Positions 35,153-47,745 of a stretch of 64,000 nt of DNA are shown here, in pieces (position 1 is the first letter of the stretch; the number at the start of each line of letters is the position of its first letter). Position numbers and translations under genes: made by a program. Where the stretch lies: positions 58,525,702 through 58,589,701 of the forward strand of contig OZ020307.1 of the NCBI GenBank assembly GCA_963971305.1. The letters are read 5' to 3'. Origin of the DNA: Arcuatula senhousia. Taxonomy: Eukaryota; Mollusca; Bivalvia; Mytilida; Mytilidae. The notes under the pieces are model-generated. The model made no database searches and was not told the DNA's origin. It saw only the letters and a list, made by a program, of their open reading frames with translations.

Positions 35153-36729
35153 CTAAGTAAATAATTAATGCAATAAAAAAAATATGGAGCCTGATGACAG
35201 TTCATTGCCTGCATGTACATGCTCTCGCTATGCATGAATGATATGATACATTGTACCAGATGCCATGAAAACCAATTTTAAATCTTCTTATTGGTTTGTT
35301 TTGAATGCTCTTCATATGTTTTTTTGTTTGGGGAGCGGAATTATCATTGACAAATTTATCTACAGGCTTTTCGATGATGTATAACCTTTAATGAAAGGAA
35401 GCATGTACTGCTTTTAAAAGAGTGACATTTTATTTTACTTATTCAAATTAAGCTTATTATACACGTTTCTATACAAGAGGACAATCGCTAGTTTAAGATG
35501 TGTCTCAATTTTCATATAGAAAGAAAGAAATATTACAAAGATTGTATTTTTCGACGTTTGCTTAAGCTGTCATTTCTATAGAATCGTTCAAACATCAATC
35601 TGTTCATTTCCGCTGCAGCCGTCATTGTACGGACCAAACTTCTACTACCGGAAGCAAATCGCATGTCCGTGAAAGGAAATTGCTTTGGAGCAAAATGTTG
35701 ATAAATTATACATGAAAACGATCATATAGGTATTGACAGACATGAAACAAAACATGATAGATAAGGGTAATAATTTGATTTTAACATTAAAACAAAACAC
35801 TCGAAATGTATAGGATGAATATTAATTTGAGTTTTCATTTATGGAGGAATGAATGCAAAACTCTCGATTCTGATTTTTAAGCTCCCAATATGAATGACTG
35901 CATGTTGCATTAATTGTGAGATTCTTGTAGACCTTTAATATATATATCGACCTGTTAAATGAGCAAATTTCCAAAGAGTGAGTAAGTGTTGAGGTTTACC
36001 ACCCTTTGCGACGCACATTGGCTATTTGGTTATTTTAAGAGTGGAGGAAACCACCGATGTCCACAGAAGTAAGAATGGTGTAATTATGGATCTGGTAACT
36101 AGAAAATTTAGACATCTGGCATGACGATGTCCTGCTCTAAGCTTACACTTTAATACAGGTTGGGGTTTTTTTCGGGTGGAGGGTAAGCACCAGTTCTAGG
36201 CTGTAGCAAAAAAAGTCGAAGAGATCCACAAACTTTCAATTTTCAGGAAAAGTTATAATGTTGCAAACATTGACACAATTAAATTGTGGTTATGTAACAT
36301 TTGAGTTTCCATCACTTTAATAATGAATTATTGGTCCTTATTGTTCGCTCTCTGATCTTTCATAAAATTGAACTTAATTGCAGACGGGGAGAAAAGGAGG
36401 AAATTTGAAGTGTTATTTTACGATGCTGTTTTTGTGTAATGATATAATTCGCTATTAAGGAAGAAATATCAAAAAGTTCTATAAAATTATTTTGACGTTC
36501 TAGTGCAGAGCAAACACGAAAATGATTATATGAATTGAAACCATAACTAGCATTTCATTGCAAACGGAAATTGTCAAATATAAATGCGTAGAATTATTAT
36601 TTTTTTTTTCAGAAATGCAATAAGTTGGCTACTTGAAAGAATCTATAATGAATATGAGTGCCGAAGAGCATAACATTATATTCCTGGTAATTCTAACAAC
36701 AAGTGCTTTCATAAATGATAATTTGGTCT
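35153..36729. other. Intergenic with a SINE-like patch
   Basis: 35975-36100 holds GAGTGAGTAAGTGTTGAGG, TTTACCACCC and AGTGGAGGAAACCACCGATG. These resemble the TGGGGGAAACCGGAG and GGAGGAAACCAC patch at 52440-52600 and molluscan SINE-type repeats as I remember them. Nothing else supported. Confidence 0.35.
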
Positions 36730-36845
36730 AATGTTAGATATTTGGGTGAGTGAGTGAGAGAGAGAGCTGGTATTTTTCTTCCTAGCAACACTATATGAAG
36801 CCGAAAACATGAAAAGGATGATAAAAAGAACATGAAATGATGAAA
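36730..36845. repeat. Repeat family G, copy 1
   Basis: GTGAGTGAGTGAGAGAG, GCAACACTATATGAAGCC, then CATGAAAAGGATGATAAAAAG and GAACATGAAATGATGA. The same order recurs at 38150-38265. Confidence 0.6.
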
Positions 36846-37767
36846 TATTTGGATGCTTGGGTCAACCAGTAGATGTATTAACAAAATATAGTTACAATCC
36901 TAAAATAACCAGGGAAAATGGAAGAAATATATATATTGTATATACTACATGAATTATATATAGTATCAACGATGTTAGTAATTAAAATTCCTTTAATACA
37001 AACATTGTCGCAACCTTGGAAGTCTTTTGTAGGGTTTAATGACTGCACCGAGTTCTTTTGGCTTTTCATTTGATTCGATATGGTTGAATATGGTCCTTTT
37101 TATCTGTAAATATATGCCCTACGAGGGTAGGATAAGAAGGATCCGGTTTTCGTTTGTTTTAAAAGCTCGGTAACGTACATCTCATTCTTCCAAAACAAGA
37201 GACTTTATAATTGAAACCTAACCCGTAACGGAGATTACTCTTCCGTTACTATCAGTCATCTCCGTTATAGATTATGTATGCAACTGTCGGGGCATGGAAT
37301 AAGACAATGTAACTTTGGATTTTTTCGTCACGTTAAAGTGGGTTTTGTTCAATTTACAAGCGTATTTTATTTCATTTCCCATAAAACGTTGATTGAGCGG
37401 TGCATATCAGATCACATAAGATAATACCGGAATATGAATATAAATTGAAAACCGAATGATTAGAGACATCTCCACAAAGTTATCCTTTAGCATCGAGTTG
37501 TTTGATAACCTTCACAACTATCAAAAATAGTTTTATGGCTTAAAATGTTAATGAAGAGAGTCCATTTTGAAAAGGTACCTTTTAGCTTTCTGGATAGATA
37601 TATAAGCACAAGGATCAGGTCATGGTATACTGGGTACAAAGCAAGAAACACCGACAAGGACAGATATCTTTAGATAAGACTGAGTTGAACGCGTAAACAT
37701 CCGATTCGACCCATTACACAAGATCTTAACTTGATCTTCTTTAGCAAGCAGAAACCGCATTTTCGGT
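36846..37767. other. AT-rich intergenic, nothing recognised
   Basis: No supported feature. Confidence 0.4.
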
Positions 37768-37935
37768 GCACCTGAGTTCACTCTCGCTTCGACTTGAATC
37801 CACGTTCCAAATCGTGGTTTTGTTTGTTTAGGGGGTTTGTTTTGTTGTGATGATTCTATGTCTTCCCATTTTGTCTTCGTCTTTTCGGATTTACGATGAT
37901 TTGAATGCCCCATTGGTAAACCTTTGCTTCTCATA
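37768..37935 (+). repeat. Dispersed repeat family A copy
   Basis: GTGCACCTGAGTTCACTCTCG, then CTTCGACTTGAATCC, GTTTTGTTGTGATGATTCT, TTTGTCTTCGTCTTTTCGG and ATGCCCCATTGG in that order. Confidence 0.65.
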
Positions 37936-38065
37936 ATACGGAGTTTTGTTTCTTGTAATTTGAAAATTAATACATGTAGTTGTTGTATCGAGCATTGTTG
38001 CAATTGACTTCTTAAAATATTGTTTGTTCTACTGTTACCTTTAGCATGAGTCCAAAAGATTTTTG

Positions 38066-38845
38066 GATAGTATCCAATCTGATAGAAATCAGATCTATCA
38101 ATTGTTCCCTATAGTCTCTGCATTGTAGATCTGTAAACATCCCATTCGCATGCAGTGAGTGAGTGAGTTGGTGTTTTACGCCCCTGCAACACTATATAGG
38201 TTATTTACAGGCAATGAACATGAAAAGGATGATAAAATGAACATGAAATGATTATGATAATTGAAACAAAACAAAGGAACTGTAAATTTTGAAGAACCAA
38301 AGGAAAAGAGGAGAGGTGGGTAGGGGCCGAAAATATTGCCTATGTGGTGCACTACTTGGCGGTCCATAAAGGGGTCTTTTACGTGCATGAAGCGTGGCAC
38401 TCATCACACACGTTGGCCCACTATGGTCGGCAGTCAGGGTTTCCGTATTATTGACCTGACAACCCCCGCGGACGAGAGCCACCCTATTCCGCCACCTAGG
38501 GTACACACTTGGTCGCTCTGTGGGCTGAGCAATGACCAGACTTCAGAATCCCAAGAACCTTAGTCGCCTCAAACGACAAGCTAGGCTCTACTGCGGCTCT
38601 ATTCGTCACCCGGGCCCCGCACAGGATGATATCCCATTCTACTTCATGTTCTGATGACATTTTGCGGAATCCTCTGCATTTAATATAATAAGTAATGCTT
38701 CCAAAATCTTCGGGAAGCCGCAATCTGATTGGTCAATTCAAAAGCTCACCAGACCAGAAAGTAGAATGGGATTTCTAAGATCTACCATGCAGAGACAGTA
38801 GGGAACAATTGATAGATCTGATTTTAATTAGATTTGGACAGTATC
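38066..38845. mobile_element. 0.78-kb element with about 80-bp terminal inverted repeats
   Basis: Left (38066-38150) and right (38762-38845) arms are imperfect reverse complements. The shared core is AAATCAGATCTATCAATTG, then TTCCCTA, GTCTCTGCAT and ATCCCATTC. The interior contains repeat family G (38150-38265) and a GC-richer tail (38330-38640) without a recognisable protein; the overlapping short frames on both strands there disagree. Confidence 0.6.
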
Positions 38846-40444
38846 GTTCTTTTTCTTTTAGGATATATAAGTCTTCGGGTGGTAATGTTGGTTATCTGTT
38901 TGATTGTTTGTTGGTTTGGGTTTTAGTTTGTTATCATATTTGTCTTTTGGGACGTATTGTTGCTATTGAGCTATACTATAAGTGTACTCTCTTGGCTTTT
39001 TAATAAGCAATTCTCGAAAAATCTTATCTAAGCTTTCTGATCCAAAAAGCTTATGGAAATATTTGGTAGTGTATTTCTGTTTAAACAATATGATACTGCT
39101 CTTAACGGTTTTCTTTTGTTTGTTCTTCAAATCATTTATTTAGCAAGACAAATAAAAGCCAATGAAAATTCAATAATTTTCTTATTTTAATGGCCAAGCA
39201 AACCTAGTATTAACTTTCAATATCTAAAAGCAAAAATCAAACACGGAAACAAATGAAACAATTAAGGAACTTTGATGTTTCCAGGTTTATTAAAGTTTGA
39301 TGTTTAATAATCCAAAGTTTTCCAGAAATATTATGTACACAGAAACACTCACGTCAGCAATGGATTCCTAGTACTAAGGTATCAGGTTTTGTTTGAGTTT
39401 TACATATTCACAGGACGAGATTATTAACAAGGCATGCCATAGTCCTAAGATAGCTTCGTTGATTTTGCCCCATCTTTAAAATCAGACCGTACCTACCAAG
39501 CTGAAGTAATATGTCATTTTAATGTAATTTGTAACTCTTTGGCGGTCATTTTATCTAACAAAATTATGAATTTTACGTACCGTTTAATTATTTCCTTATT
39601 CATTTATTTACTTCGCACATTGAACACTATTGTTTTACACCATATAGCCACACCTTTACCCAAACATATAGAAGCCGCCAGTGCCAAACATTCACAAGTG
39701 TCAAGTAACATTATGAGACAAGATCTGACTGACAGTTTGCCCTCACGATTTACACGCGGGCTTTATACTTAATGGAATTAAAACCAAAAAGCTGGTCAAT
39801 AATTGATGTAATTTTCTGGGCTTGTCAACATCAGACCATCATATCAAAGCCTATAGATAATGTGTGTCTATATCAGAAATATAATTCAATTATTCCTAGG
39901 CTTTGATATTTCTGAATGATTGAACACCCATTTTGGTTGTAAATGTCCAGGGAATATGGAACTGGTGTATTATGTCGGTCAGAAAACATGTACTTATAAG
40001 ATTGTAAACATTCTGGTCATATCTCTGTTCAAGATTGGACTCTTGAATAGAGCTTTACTTTTTGGTTCTTATAGATTTGCATATATCTCACAGTCATCTT
40101 TGACGAATTGTCGGTCGTTCATTTTTATTCCATAAAGTTAGTGTCGCATACTAAAAAATCTTGTATTTTCAAGAGACTCTCGGAAAAGACTGAATCCCTC
40201 ACTTGTTTTTTATGAACAATAACAGCAAGAAGAGGTCATCTGACAACTTCAATCAATTGAGTCTTTAGTAAAATTTCTTCATTTGAATAATGAGAAATGA
40301 AACAGTTTTTTTCATCTGCATTAATTTTTCATTCTGTAAATTTTTAACTTTTAAGAGCAGAACCTAAAGAAAGGACCCAGTCAGCTGTAGACTGTGGACT
40401 TATGAAAATCTTTGTACGGCTTCTTTAGATGAATACTATAGCAA
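38846..40444. other. AT-rich intergenic, nothing recognised
   Basis: No supported feature. Confidence 0.4.
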
Positions 40445-40530
40445 ACAAAACTTGAAGGCTGCTGGCTGATTTTTTAAATTGTCGTTTGTGTTGTAGTTAT
40501 TGTCACGTACACTTATTCCACATCCCATTA
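40445..40530 (+). repeat. Family B fragment
   Basis: CTTGAAGGCTGCTGGCTGA...GTCACGTACACTTATTCCACATC is the outer end of family B. Confidence 0.5.
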
Positions 40531-41139
40531 TCTTCTATTTTTCTTTCTCTGCGATATTTTTCATACCAAAAGGCAGAAGCATTACAAAACGAGCAAAATA
40601 TCCTTAAGATCTCTCCTGCTTGCTACAGGAATTGCTTTTACATGCCATTTAAAGTGACTTTACCTCACGCTTTCATTTTTGTAACAGTGACTATCTTGTT
40701 GCCATCTTTTCATTAACCATTCTTGCAAAGTTTCAGTCAAATTGGTTCAATAGATGCCGACGACTGTGACGGTGACGTCTACGAAATAGCAATGGTATTA
40801 CGCATCTGACCTTTGAGCAATCGATACTTTTTTTGAGTTTCTAAGAAGTCATCTTGCAAGTTCAACCTAGATCATTTTTTTATTGTAGACCTCAATAAAT
40901 TATTACTACGTACTGTAATTTAAAGACTTTATTCAACATTTTTAAGTATGAAAAGGAAAGCGTGAAAATAACCAATTGGAAGATAGATGGAAGACAAATG
41001 CGGCATTTCTTTCACAGAGATGGGTGTAGATGTTTGTTTGTCATAGTGCTAGTAATCCTTTATTGGATATGACCTACACTAAATTAAGCGCTGACAATAA
41101 GACGGGTATGCTAAACAAGACTCAGGAACTGCTTACTCG
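40531..41139. other. Intergenic, nothing recognised
   Basis: No supported feature. Confidence 0.4.
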
Positions 41140-41325
41140 GCGGGAGCACCTGAAACCACTCCCGTTTCGACTCGAGTTCACGTAGCTGATTGAAGTTTGG
41201 TTGTTGTTTTTTTTTTATGTGTTGCTTTACGTTTTTTATTTGTCTTTTCTGTTGTGTCACCTGGTCAAGTTTGTCTTGCATGGTCTACATTTAAATTCCT
41301 CGTTGGTACTACTTTGCTTTTTTTT
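41140..41325 (+). repeat. Dispersed repeat family A copy
   Basis: GGGAGCACCTGAAACCACTC, then CGTTTCGACTCGAGTTCACG and TTTATTTGTCTTTTCTG; the end block is diverged (CCTCGTTGGTACTACTTTGC). Confidence 0.55.
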
Positions 41326-42080
41326 AAACATTTAAAACTTAGGTTTCATTTTTATTATGATAGCCTTTGAAAAGATCCTTTTTAAATCATCGTGTATTGG
41401 CAATTATTGGATATATATGCCTTGAATTTTGTTCATTCTTAAGGTGTCTTGGGGCTATTAGAATTCTACTATAGATAGACCTTAATGCATTAATTAAAAA
41501 TATCAAATAAAAAGAGGGGGTCACCGTTCATTTTAGAGTGCAGTCAGCTTTCTAAAATTAGCGAAGTTTCAATATTTTTATAAAAGAAGCCACAGAGGCT
41601 CCTAAATAAGAATTCCTACTATAGATTCAGCTTAAAACCTGAAGGAAAGTCCCTTTTCTAAAGCTCTTCGAAATTGTCTGAATAAATATAGGGTCACATT
41701 TCATTTTTTAAGATATTCACGAAAATTCATTCTATATAAATTATCTCCCTTTGATTTAGTACGGGGGGAGTTCTAAAAATGATTAAGATTTAATGTCATC
41801 CTTTGTATCCCAATTGGTCCTTATTTGATAAAATATACTATAATATATATAGTTTTTCTTCTGCCAAGTCCAGTTAGTTTATCAATTTTATACAAAATAC
41901 AATATGTGCAAAAAGATGTTCAGTCAAATAGCCTCGAGCCTCCTTAAAATCAGAAAGATATGTTAAAATTTGAATTAAAGTAAATATTCAAACTTAATAT
42001 TTGACAGCTTTGAATGTTTTTCAAAGACGCTCTGATAATTCTAGTCAATCAATGGAACAAAGACATTTTAGATTTAGAAT
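41326..42080. other. AT-rich intergenic, nothing recognised
   Basis: No supported feature. Confidence 0.4.
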
Positions 42081-42333
42081 TATTTTATTTGCTCTAAATA
42101 TGCAAACAAGGATCAGACACAAGTTGACAACATTATAAATAGTTACATTTTGCTCAAATATTTTTATCAATACAAATGCATCTAACTTATGAAGTCTTCT
42201 CCTTTAACAAAAGTTTTAACACAAGATCAATACCTAAAGAGCATGCATAAATTGTTTATCAATAGATTATTATATATAAAAAAATGGTGGTGGCGGTTTA
42301 TGTGGTATGATGACCTCTGATATGTCACTGTAA

Positions 42334-44934
42334 TTACACGAGGAATCTTTTTGACAACTGGATATATTTAAATACAAGTTTAAATAATTGGCAGTTTTCT
42401 TCGTATGACAGATCGGGACTGCTGTGCGTTAAGAGGCCTAAATTCACCTGAATTTGAAATTTATTTGAAATATTTGATAGAAGGTCATTTCTTATTTGTC
42501 TGTATTTCATGCATTGGAAAAAGAAGTGATTAGGGTCCTCAACAAAGTCTCCACATGAACAGATAGGTTCGTCTGCAATATTGACTCTGTGAAGGTCTCT
42601 ATTTAGAAAAGATGCCCCACAACGAATTTGAGTTAGAACTATATTCAATTTTCTCGGGCCATATTCATAATGTTTTGGAGGATGAGTAAATATATTGGTT
42701 ACTCTTATTGCTTTTTTAAAGCTTGTAATATTTTCAGCGTTTCTAGTAGAAAGTGGAAGCTTGTTCCATTCCCTGATTGTTGAAGGGAAAAAAGAATCGT
42801 TTGTTAGATTTAGTCTACAGAACGGTACAATTAGATCTGACCCATTACGTAGTGGATAATTGCTTATGCTTTGTATCGCAGGTGGTACTAAATCCCTTAG
42901 ATATGCAGGGGCATTATTTTTATTAATATTATAAAATAGTTGTAATTTTCTAAGATGGCGACGCTTTTCTAAAGGATCCCATCCCGTTTCTGAATACAGC
43001 TCTTCTGTTTTTGTGAAAATTGGGAGCCCCGTTACTATCCTTGCAGCTTCGAGTTGGAGTTTTTCAAGCTTGTTGGAGTTCGTTTTATTGCAATTATCCC
43101 AAACTTCACACGCATACTCAAGTAATGGCCGGATATATACGAGATACATTTTAGCAAGGTTTTGTCTGTTCATTATATATTTCAACTTCCTGAGGACACC
43201 TAACTGTCTGTTTACACTCTTTACTAAGTTATTAATATGTTCGTTCCATTTTGCATCTTTGGAAAAGGTTATGCCTAAATGTTTATGACAGGGAGTAATA
43301 GGAATATCGGTATTGTCAAAAACAAATCTGAAATCGTCTGGAATGAACAAGTTTGAGAAAATCATAATTTCAGTTTTATCAGGGTTAAAATACATTAACC
43401 ATTGTTCTGACCATAATTTTAACTGATGGAGATCATGATTTACAAGTGTTTCTACTTCTTGTTTATCCGAACTAGAGTACCCCAATGATGTGTCATCAGC
43501 AAATAGTCGTGTTAGTGATAAAAGATTGTCACCAATATCGTTGATATAAATGAGAAACATTAGGGGGCCTAGTACCGAACCTTGAGGTACACCTGCATTA
43601 ATGTTTTTTAATTGGGAGGAAAACTGTTTATGAACAACTTTTTGGTTTCTCCCTAAGAGATAGCTTTCAAACCATTGTAACATATTTCCCCGTATTCCAT
43701 AAGCTTTCATTTTATGCACGAGTCCTTGATGCCATACTTTGTCGAATGCTTTTGAGAAGTCACAAAAAACAAAGCAACCAAATTCTTTGTTTTCAAGCGA
43801 ATTTAATATAGAGTTGTACATTTCTATAAGTTGATGTACTGTAGAGTGTTTAGGAAGGAATCCTGATTGGAACTGATAGATAAGTTCATTCGTTTTTAGG
43901 TGGTTATATACATGCTTGTAAACTACTCTTTCCATTACTTTACCAACACAGCTTATCAAAGAAATTGGACGATAGTTCGAAGGCAAACTAGAATCCCCTT
44001 TCTTAAATATGGCTGTGACATTAGCAGTTTTCCATAATGATGGATACTTGCATGTTTGTAAGGATTTATTAAAAATAATAGAAAGAGGTTTAGCAAGCTT
44101 CTTAGGACTAATTTTGAGCATTCGGTGACTTATTTTATCTGGCCCAGATGCCTTCTTAGGGTTTAGTATTTCAATGATATCTTTTATTTCTCTTTCTGTT
44201 ATCTGTATATTACTAATGATGGCATTTGTTTTACTCTCAAAGTTAGGCAAATTGGCATTTTCGTTTTCAATTGTTGATATTTTACAAAAATATGAGTTAA
44301 GTAATTCACATTTTTCGTTATCATCGTACACAACCTTTCCTAGGTTTTCTAGATCTATTATATTATCCAAAGGAGGAATGTTACCTAAGGTTTTATTTGT
44401 TTTGATTAGCAGTTTCATTATTTTCCAAAAGTTTTTGGGGTTTGTTGTATTGTCCAAGAAGAAATTATCAAGACTTCTCTCGAAGTTCTCTTTAGCTTTT
44501 TTCATCATATTATTCACTTTGTTTCGCTGTTTCTTATAATTAGACGAGTTATTCGTGGTTTTATTTTTTAAAGCTTTCTGTCTAAGCCTATCTCGGAGTC
44601 GAATTTGTTTTCGAAGTTCATTTGTAAACCACGGTTTATCTTTTTCACGCACACGAATATTTTTAGTTGGTATACAGGATCTTGCAATTTCTAGAAACTT
44701 GGCAGTAAATTTATTGCACATTTCATCTACATCGTCAGATAAACCAATCAGTTCATTCCAATTGGTTTCATCTAGACTTCTATTAAATTTATTATGATCT
44801 AATTTGTCATATTGCCAAATTTCTCTCATGTATGTGTTTTTGGTGACTCGTGGGCATTCAATATTCGCAAATGCAGCTTTATGATCACTGATATTTGGTG
44901 GCGTATCAATTACGTCAGAGTAGATTGACCTCAA
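42334..44934 (-). pseudogene. LINE ORF2, reverse transcriptase part
   Basis: An 866-codon frame begins just after the endonuclease. ISDHKAAF (residues 15-22) is the endonuclease SDH motif, so the frame already includes the end of that domain. Landmarks: KKASGPDKI (260-268), NYRPISLISCVGKVMERVVY (320-339), motif A FCDFSKAFDKVW (390-401), AGVPQGSVLGPLMFLIYIND (447-466), the catalytic FADD (478-481), and a C-terminal zinc knuckle C792-x-C794-x8-H803-x4-C808. The nominal start is a TTG codon; the frame is open back to about 45020, where it should join the upstream ORF. The RT is otherwise intact, so this insertion is fairly young. It would prime from a nicked target (target-primed reverse transcription). 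Confidence 0.85.
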
Positions 44935-45016
44935 GTTATCACTTAAGATGATCGGATCAAGAAGGGAATTCGTATTCCCGTTTACTCGTGTTGGCTTGTC
45001 TATGACATTATGTAAA

Positions 45017-45787
45017 TTATGTATACACGGCCATCAAATCATCAAGTTTGTTATTGGTGCGACGTAATAAATCCGAATTCAAATCACCGACAATCACGAT
45101 TTTTTCATTCATGGCTTGGGCTAATTCAATTGAATAACCCAAACGAGTCCAATAATCGACAGTTGTCAACGGTGGTTTATATGTAGCACACAACAAAAGC
45201 GTTTGACCTTTACCTTGTACTTTAGCCCAGATAGTTTCGTCGTGGATGGTTTCAAGTTGAGGTAACCGTGTGAGACACAACTCGTCTTTGGAGTAGATTA
45301 AAAGGCCACCCCCGTGATTTGTGCGATCTTTGCGCAAAATATTGGTTGAAAAAGTGTCTATATTAATATCTTCATTTCTAACTTGTTCATCGAGATGTGT
45401 TTCGGTTAGCACTAAGATGTCGAAATCGTTGAAAAACATTTCTAAAAAATTTATTTTGTTTCTGACACTTCGAATATTCAGATTACAAATCGATAATGTG
45501 TGCGTTTCAGACGACGAGTTTATGCTTTCTGGACCAGGATTTAACTCAACATTTCCAATGTGAAGAAGCGAAAAAATGACGAATAAAGTGAAAAATACAT
45601 TAACATTGGGATTTAGGCTTTGCAAAAAGACAAGAGCGGCAAAAAGGGACGAACATTTCAGGTTAGTGGTAAACAAACCAGTAAATGACTCTTTTTCGGA
45701 ATTAAAAATATATCCGATTGCTATCCTCCTCACTTTAAAGTAAAAAGCTCCTATAGCTGCTCTGTACAGCTCTACATCAGCTCCCAT
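45017..45787 (-). pseudogene. LINE ORF2, N-terminal leader, 2A-like motif and AP endonuclease
   Basis: The 256-codon frame has three parts. Residues 1-75 form a leader with two hydrophobic stretches. A 2A-like motif follows, HIGNVELNPGP (76-86, codons 45530-45562). An AP-type endonuclease starts at SICNLNIRSVRNKINFLE; its motifs are LVLTETHLD, GGGLLIYSKD and VIVGDLNSDL. The 2A consensus is D-(V/I)-E-x-N-P-G-P; here the first position is Asn, not Asp. Viral and LINE-encoded 2A motifs make the ribosome skip one peptide bond. The frame ends at a premature stop (LDDLMAVYT); a one-base shift would join it to the RT frame. Confidence 0.8.
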
Positions 45788-46973
45788 CGGGGGGTAAACT
45801 GATAGGAGAGAACACAGAGCAGCAGAAGGAGAATTTTACAAGTGCATTTGTACATATACAAAAGGGGTCACCACACCACACAAAAAATAAGAAACATATA
45901 CATGAAAGTGAGAATAAAAAGAATGTCAGGTTGTTTTGACAGAGTGTATTCATGTCTTATCATGGCAAATGGCTCTTGGATGAGAATGGGAGTAATTATA
46001 TTAAAGTTGCTTTATAGAGTAATATAGATAGGTAAAATTATATTTAAAAGTATAACAAAAATAGGACAGGAAGTTAATATTTTAAACAATTCATGTTTAC
46101 AAGGTTGTGTGACAGAATATTTTGTATGCTTGTTTTACATAAACTAAACAAGGGTTGTTTACTGATTTTCATGAATGCACTGTATAGGGTTGTTGAAGTA
46201 TCATGAATGCACTGAGCCAAAACTACAGTAGATAAATAAAGTCGAATATGGTTTATATTATTTAGGCACAAGTCATGAAATAAAAGGAAAGAAGTAGTAT
46301 GTTGCCCTAAAAAAAAGAACAAGACAATAAAAGAAGGAAGAACAAAACACAAAAAATACAATACAAATAATATGCAATGATAATAGATAATATGCAATAT
46401 CCATGGTAACAAATAATTAATATGCAATACCCATGATACTATGCTGATTCGAATTTGGGGGAGTTAACGTAATTAACTTTACATGTATCTTAATAAAAAG
46501 AGAACAATTGTAAATTTAAAAGTATTGCTACCTCAAATTATACAATCAGTATAACAATAAATACGTAAGAATTTAATTATAAAACCGGTGATATAAAAAA
46601 AACCAACTTCAGTGAGACGCATGTACAGGTGGAAAGTCTTTTCATATGCAAATTTGTTAAAAATTTGTTTGTAAACTCTTATAACTAATGACAGTCAACT
46701 CAGACTCGAGAAGGGGGGTAACTCTAATTATTTTTGATGATTTTTTTTTTTTGAAAAATGTGTTGAATTCTGAAAATGTTTATTTATTTTAAAATGATAT
46801 TTGGTATGAAATGATTAATTTTCCGTTCATATATAAAATTGTTTTATGTTGGGTTTGACAAACAAGAAATAAACCTATTAATAATAAAAGAAAATTAACA
46901 CACACATATATATATATTAGACAAAGGCATGTATTATTCATTATATAAGTTATTAACAAAGAATATTGTGCGT
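45788..46973. other. LINE inter-ORF spacer or unrelated AT-rich insert
   Basis: There is no credible coding sequence. The 117-codon minus frame at 46074-46427 is low-complexity and hydrophobic. CATGAATGCACTG is repeated at 46170 and 46202. This is unusually long for a gap between LINE ORFs. Confidence 0.4.
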
Positions 46974-47745
46974 TTAACTGTAAGGAGGCCTGTCGTCTAC
47001 CATCTCCTGACTGAAGTCTGTTGTATCTTGTCTGGCTTCTGGGCTATGTTCTACAGTTTCTTGTCTGGCTTCAGTGCTATGGCTTGTATCGTCTCGTCGG
47101 TTATGATCAGAATCCAGACGACTTAGTTCTTGAATGTCCACATAATTTCTTATGATGATTCGTCTGCCTGTATCTGTTTTCATGGCATACACACGACCAT
47201 CGTATGTCCAGTAGCTGTGGATCTCATTACGAGCCTTGAGACGTGCTAAGTCTTTAACCAACCCATTTCTGTATTGTGTTAGGTTCTCTGTTATAAATAT
47301 TTTTCCCTCGTCACCTTTAAGCCCCTTCTTAGCATTGTATACCCGTTCTCTAACTCTGTAGGATAGAAATCTTACGATGACTTGCGATTTTCCCTCGTGT
47401 ACTTTTCCAATTACATGAGACCTACCAATGTCAGCCTCTGTAATTCCAAGGTTGAGCTTTCTGTTGCACACATCTAGTATCAGGGCGTCAGTGTTGACTG
47501 GATGTTTTACTCTGCCCTGTCGATCTACAGGTACTCTAATGTTATGGAATCGCAGACTTGTTCTGCGGGAGTACTGCTCTTGATTCTCAAGTCTTGATTC
47601 AAGATCATCTATTTTACTGAAGAGATCATAGATCTCCTTATCTTTTTCATTCAGTCGAGATTCATTCCTAACGCTTGTTTTGTTAATTGACACAAGGAAT
47701 TGGGCTTGGTTTTTGATAGTCTCAAAGACATGACCTTCCTGGATC
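46974..47745 (-). pseudogene. LINE ORF1 protein, N-terminally truncated
   Basis: From GIQEGHVFETIKNQAQF (no ATG) the frame runs through a charged coiled-coil (NEKDKEIYDLFSKIDDLESR), then QYSRRTSLRFHNI and an RRM-like domain. That domain carries the segments DALILDVCNRKLNLGITEAD, IGRSHVIGK, SQVIVRFLSYRVRERVYNAK, KGLKGDEGKIFITENLT and SYWTYDGRVYAMK. This is the nucleic-acid-binding ORF1p type found in L1 and CR1-like LINEs. The tail has a short repeat, (S/H)xEARQ(E/D)T. A start at 47693 would use a GTG, so I treat the copy as 5'-truncated. Confidence 0.75.

Larger units (their letters stand above)
42081..47745 (-). mobile_element. CR1-like LINE, 5'-truncated in ORF1
   Basis: On the minus strand this reads: ORF1 fragment (47745-46974), a spacer of about 1.19 kb, ORF2 endonuclease (45787-45017), one frameshift, then RT (about 45020-42334) and an AT-rich 3' tail. 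The 5' junction appears to fall in the last codons of the TRIM gene, where the TRIM frame and the ORF1 frame overlap (about 47722-47760). The 3' end cannot be fixed; AAATAAAAT on the minus strand near 42083 is a candidate signal. The 'CR1/L2 group' label comes from RT motifs and the ORF1 type, from memory. Confidence 0.75.

Noticed and set aside
38252..38723. Overlapping 70-85 codon frames on both strands in the 0.78-kb TIR element
   Set aside because: Mutually exclusive, no motif; GC-richer repeat DNA leaves frames open.
46074..46427. 117-codon hydrophobic minus frame between the LINE ORFs
   Set aside because: Low-complexity Leu/Phe/Ile-rich translation of AT-rich DNA, no family features; ATG-rich by chance.
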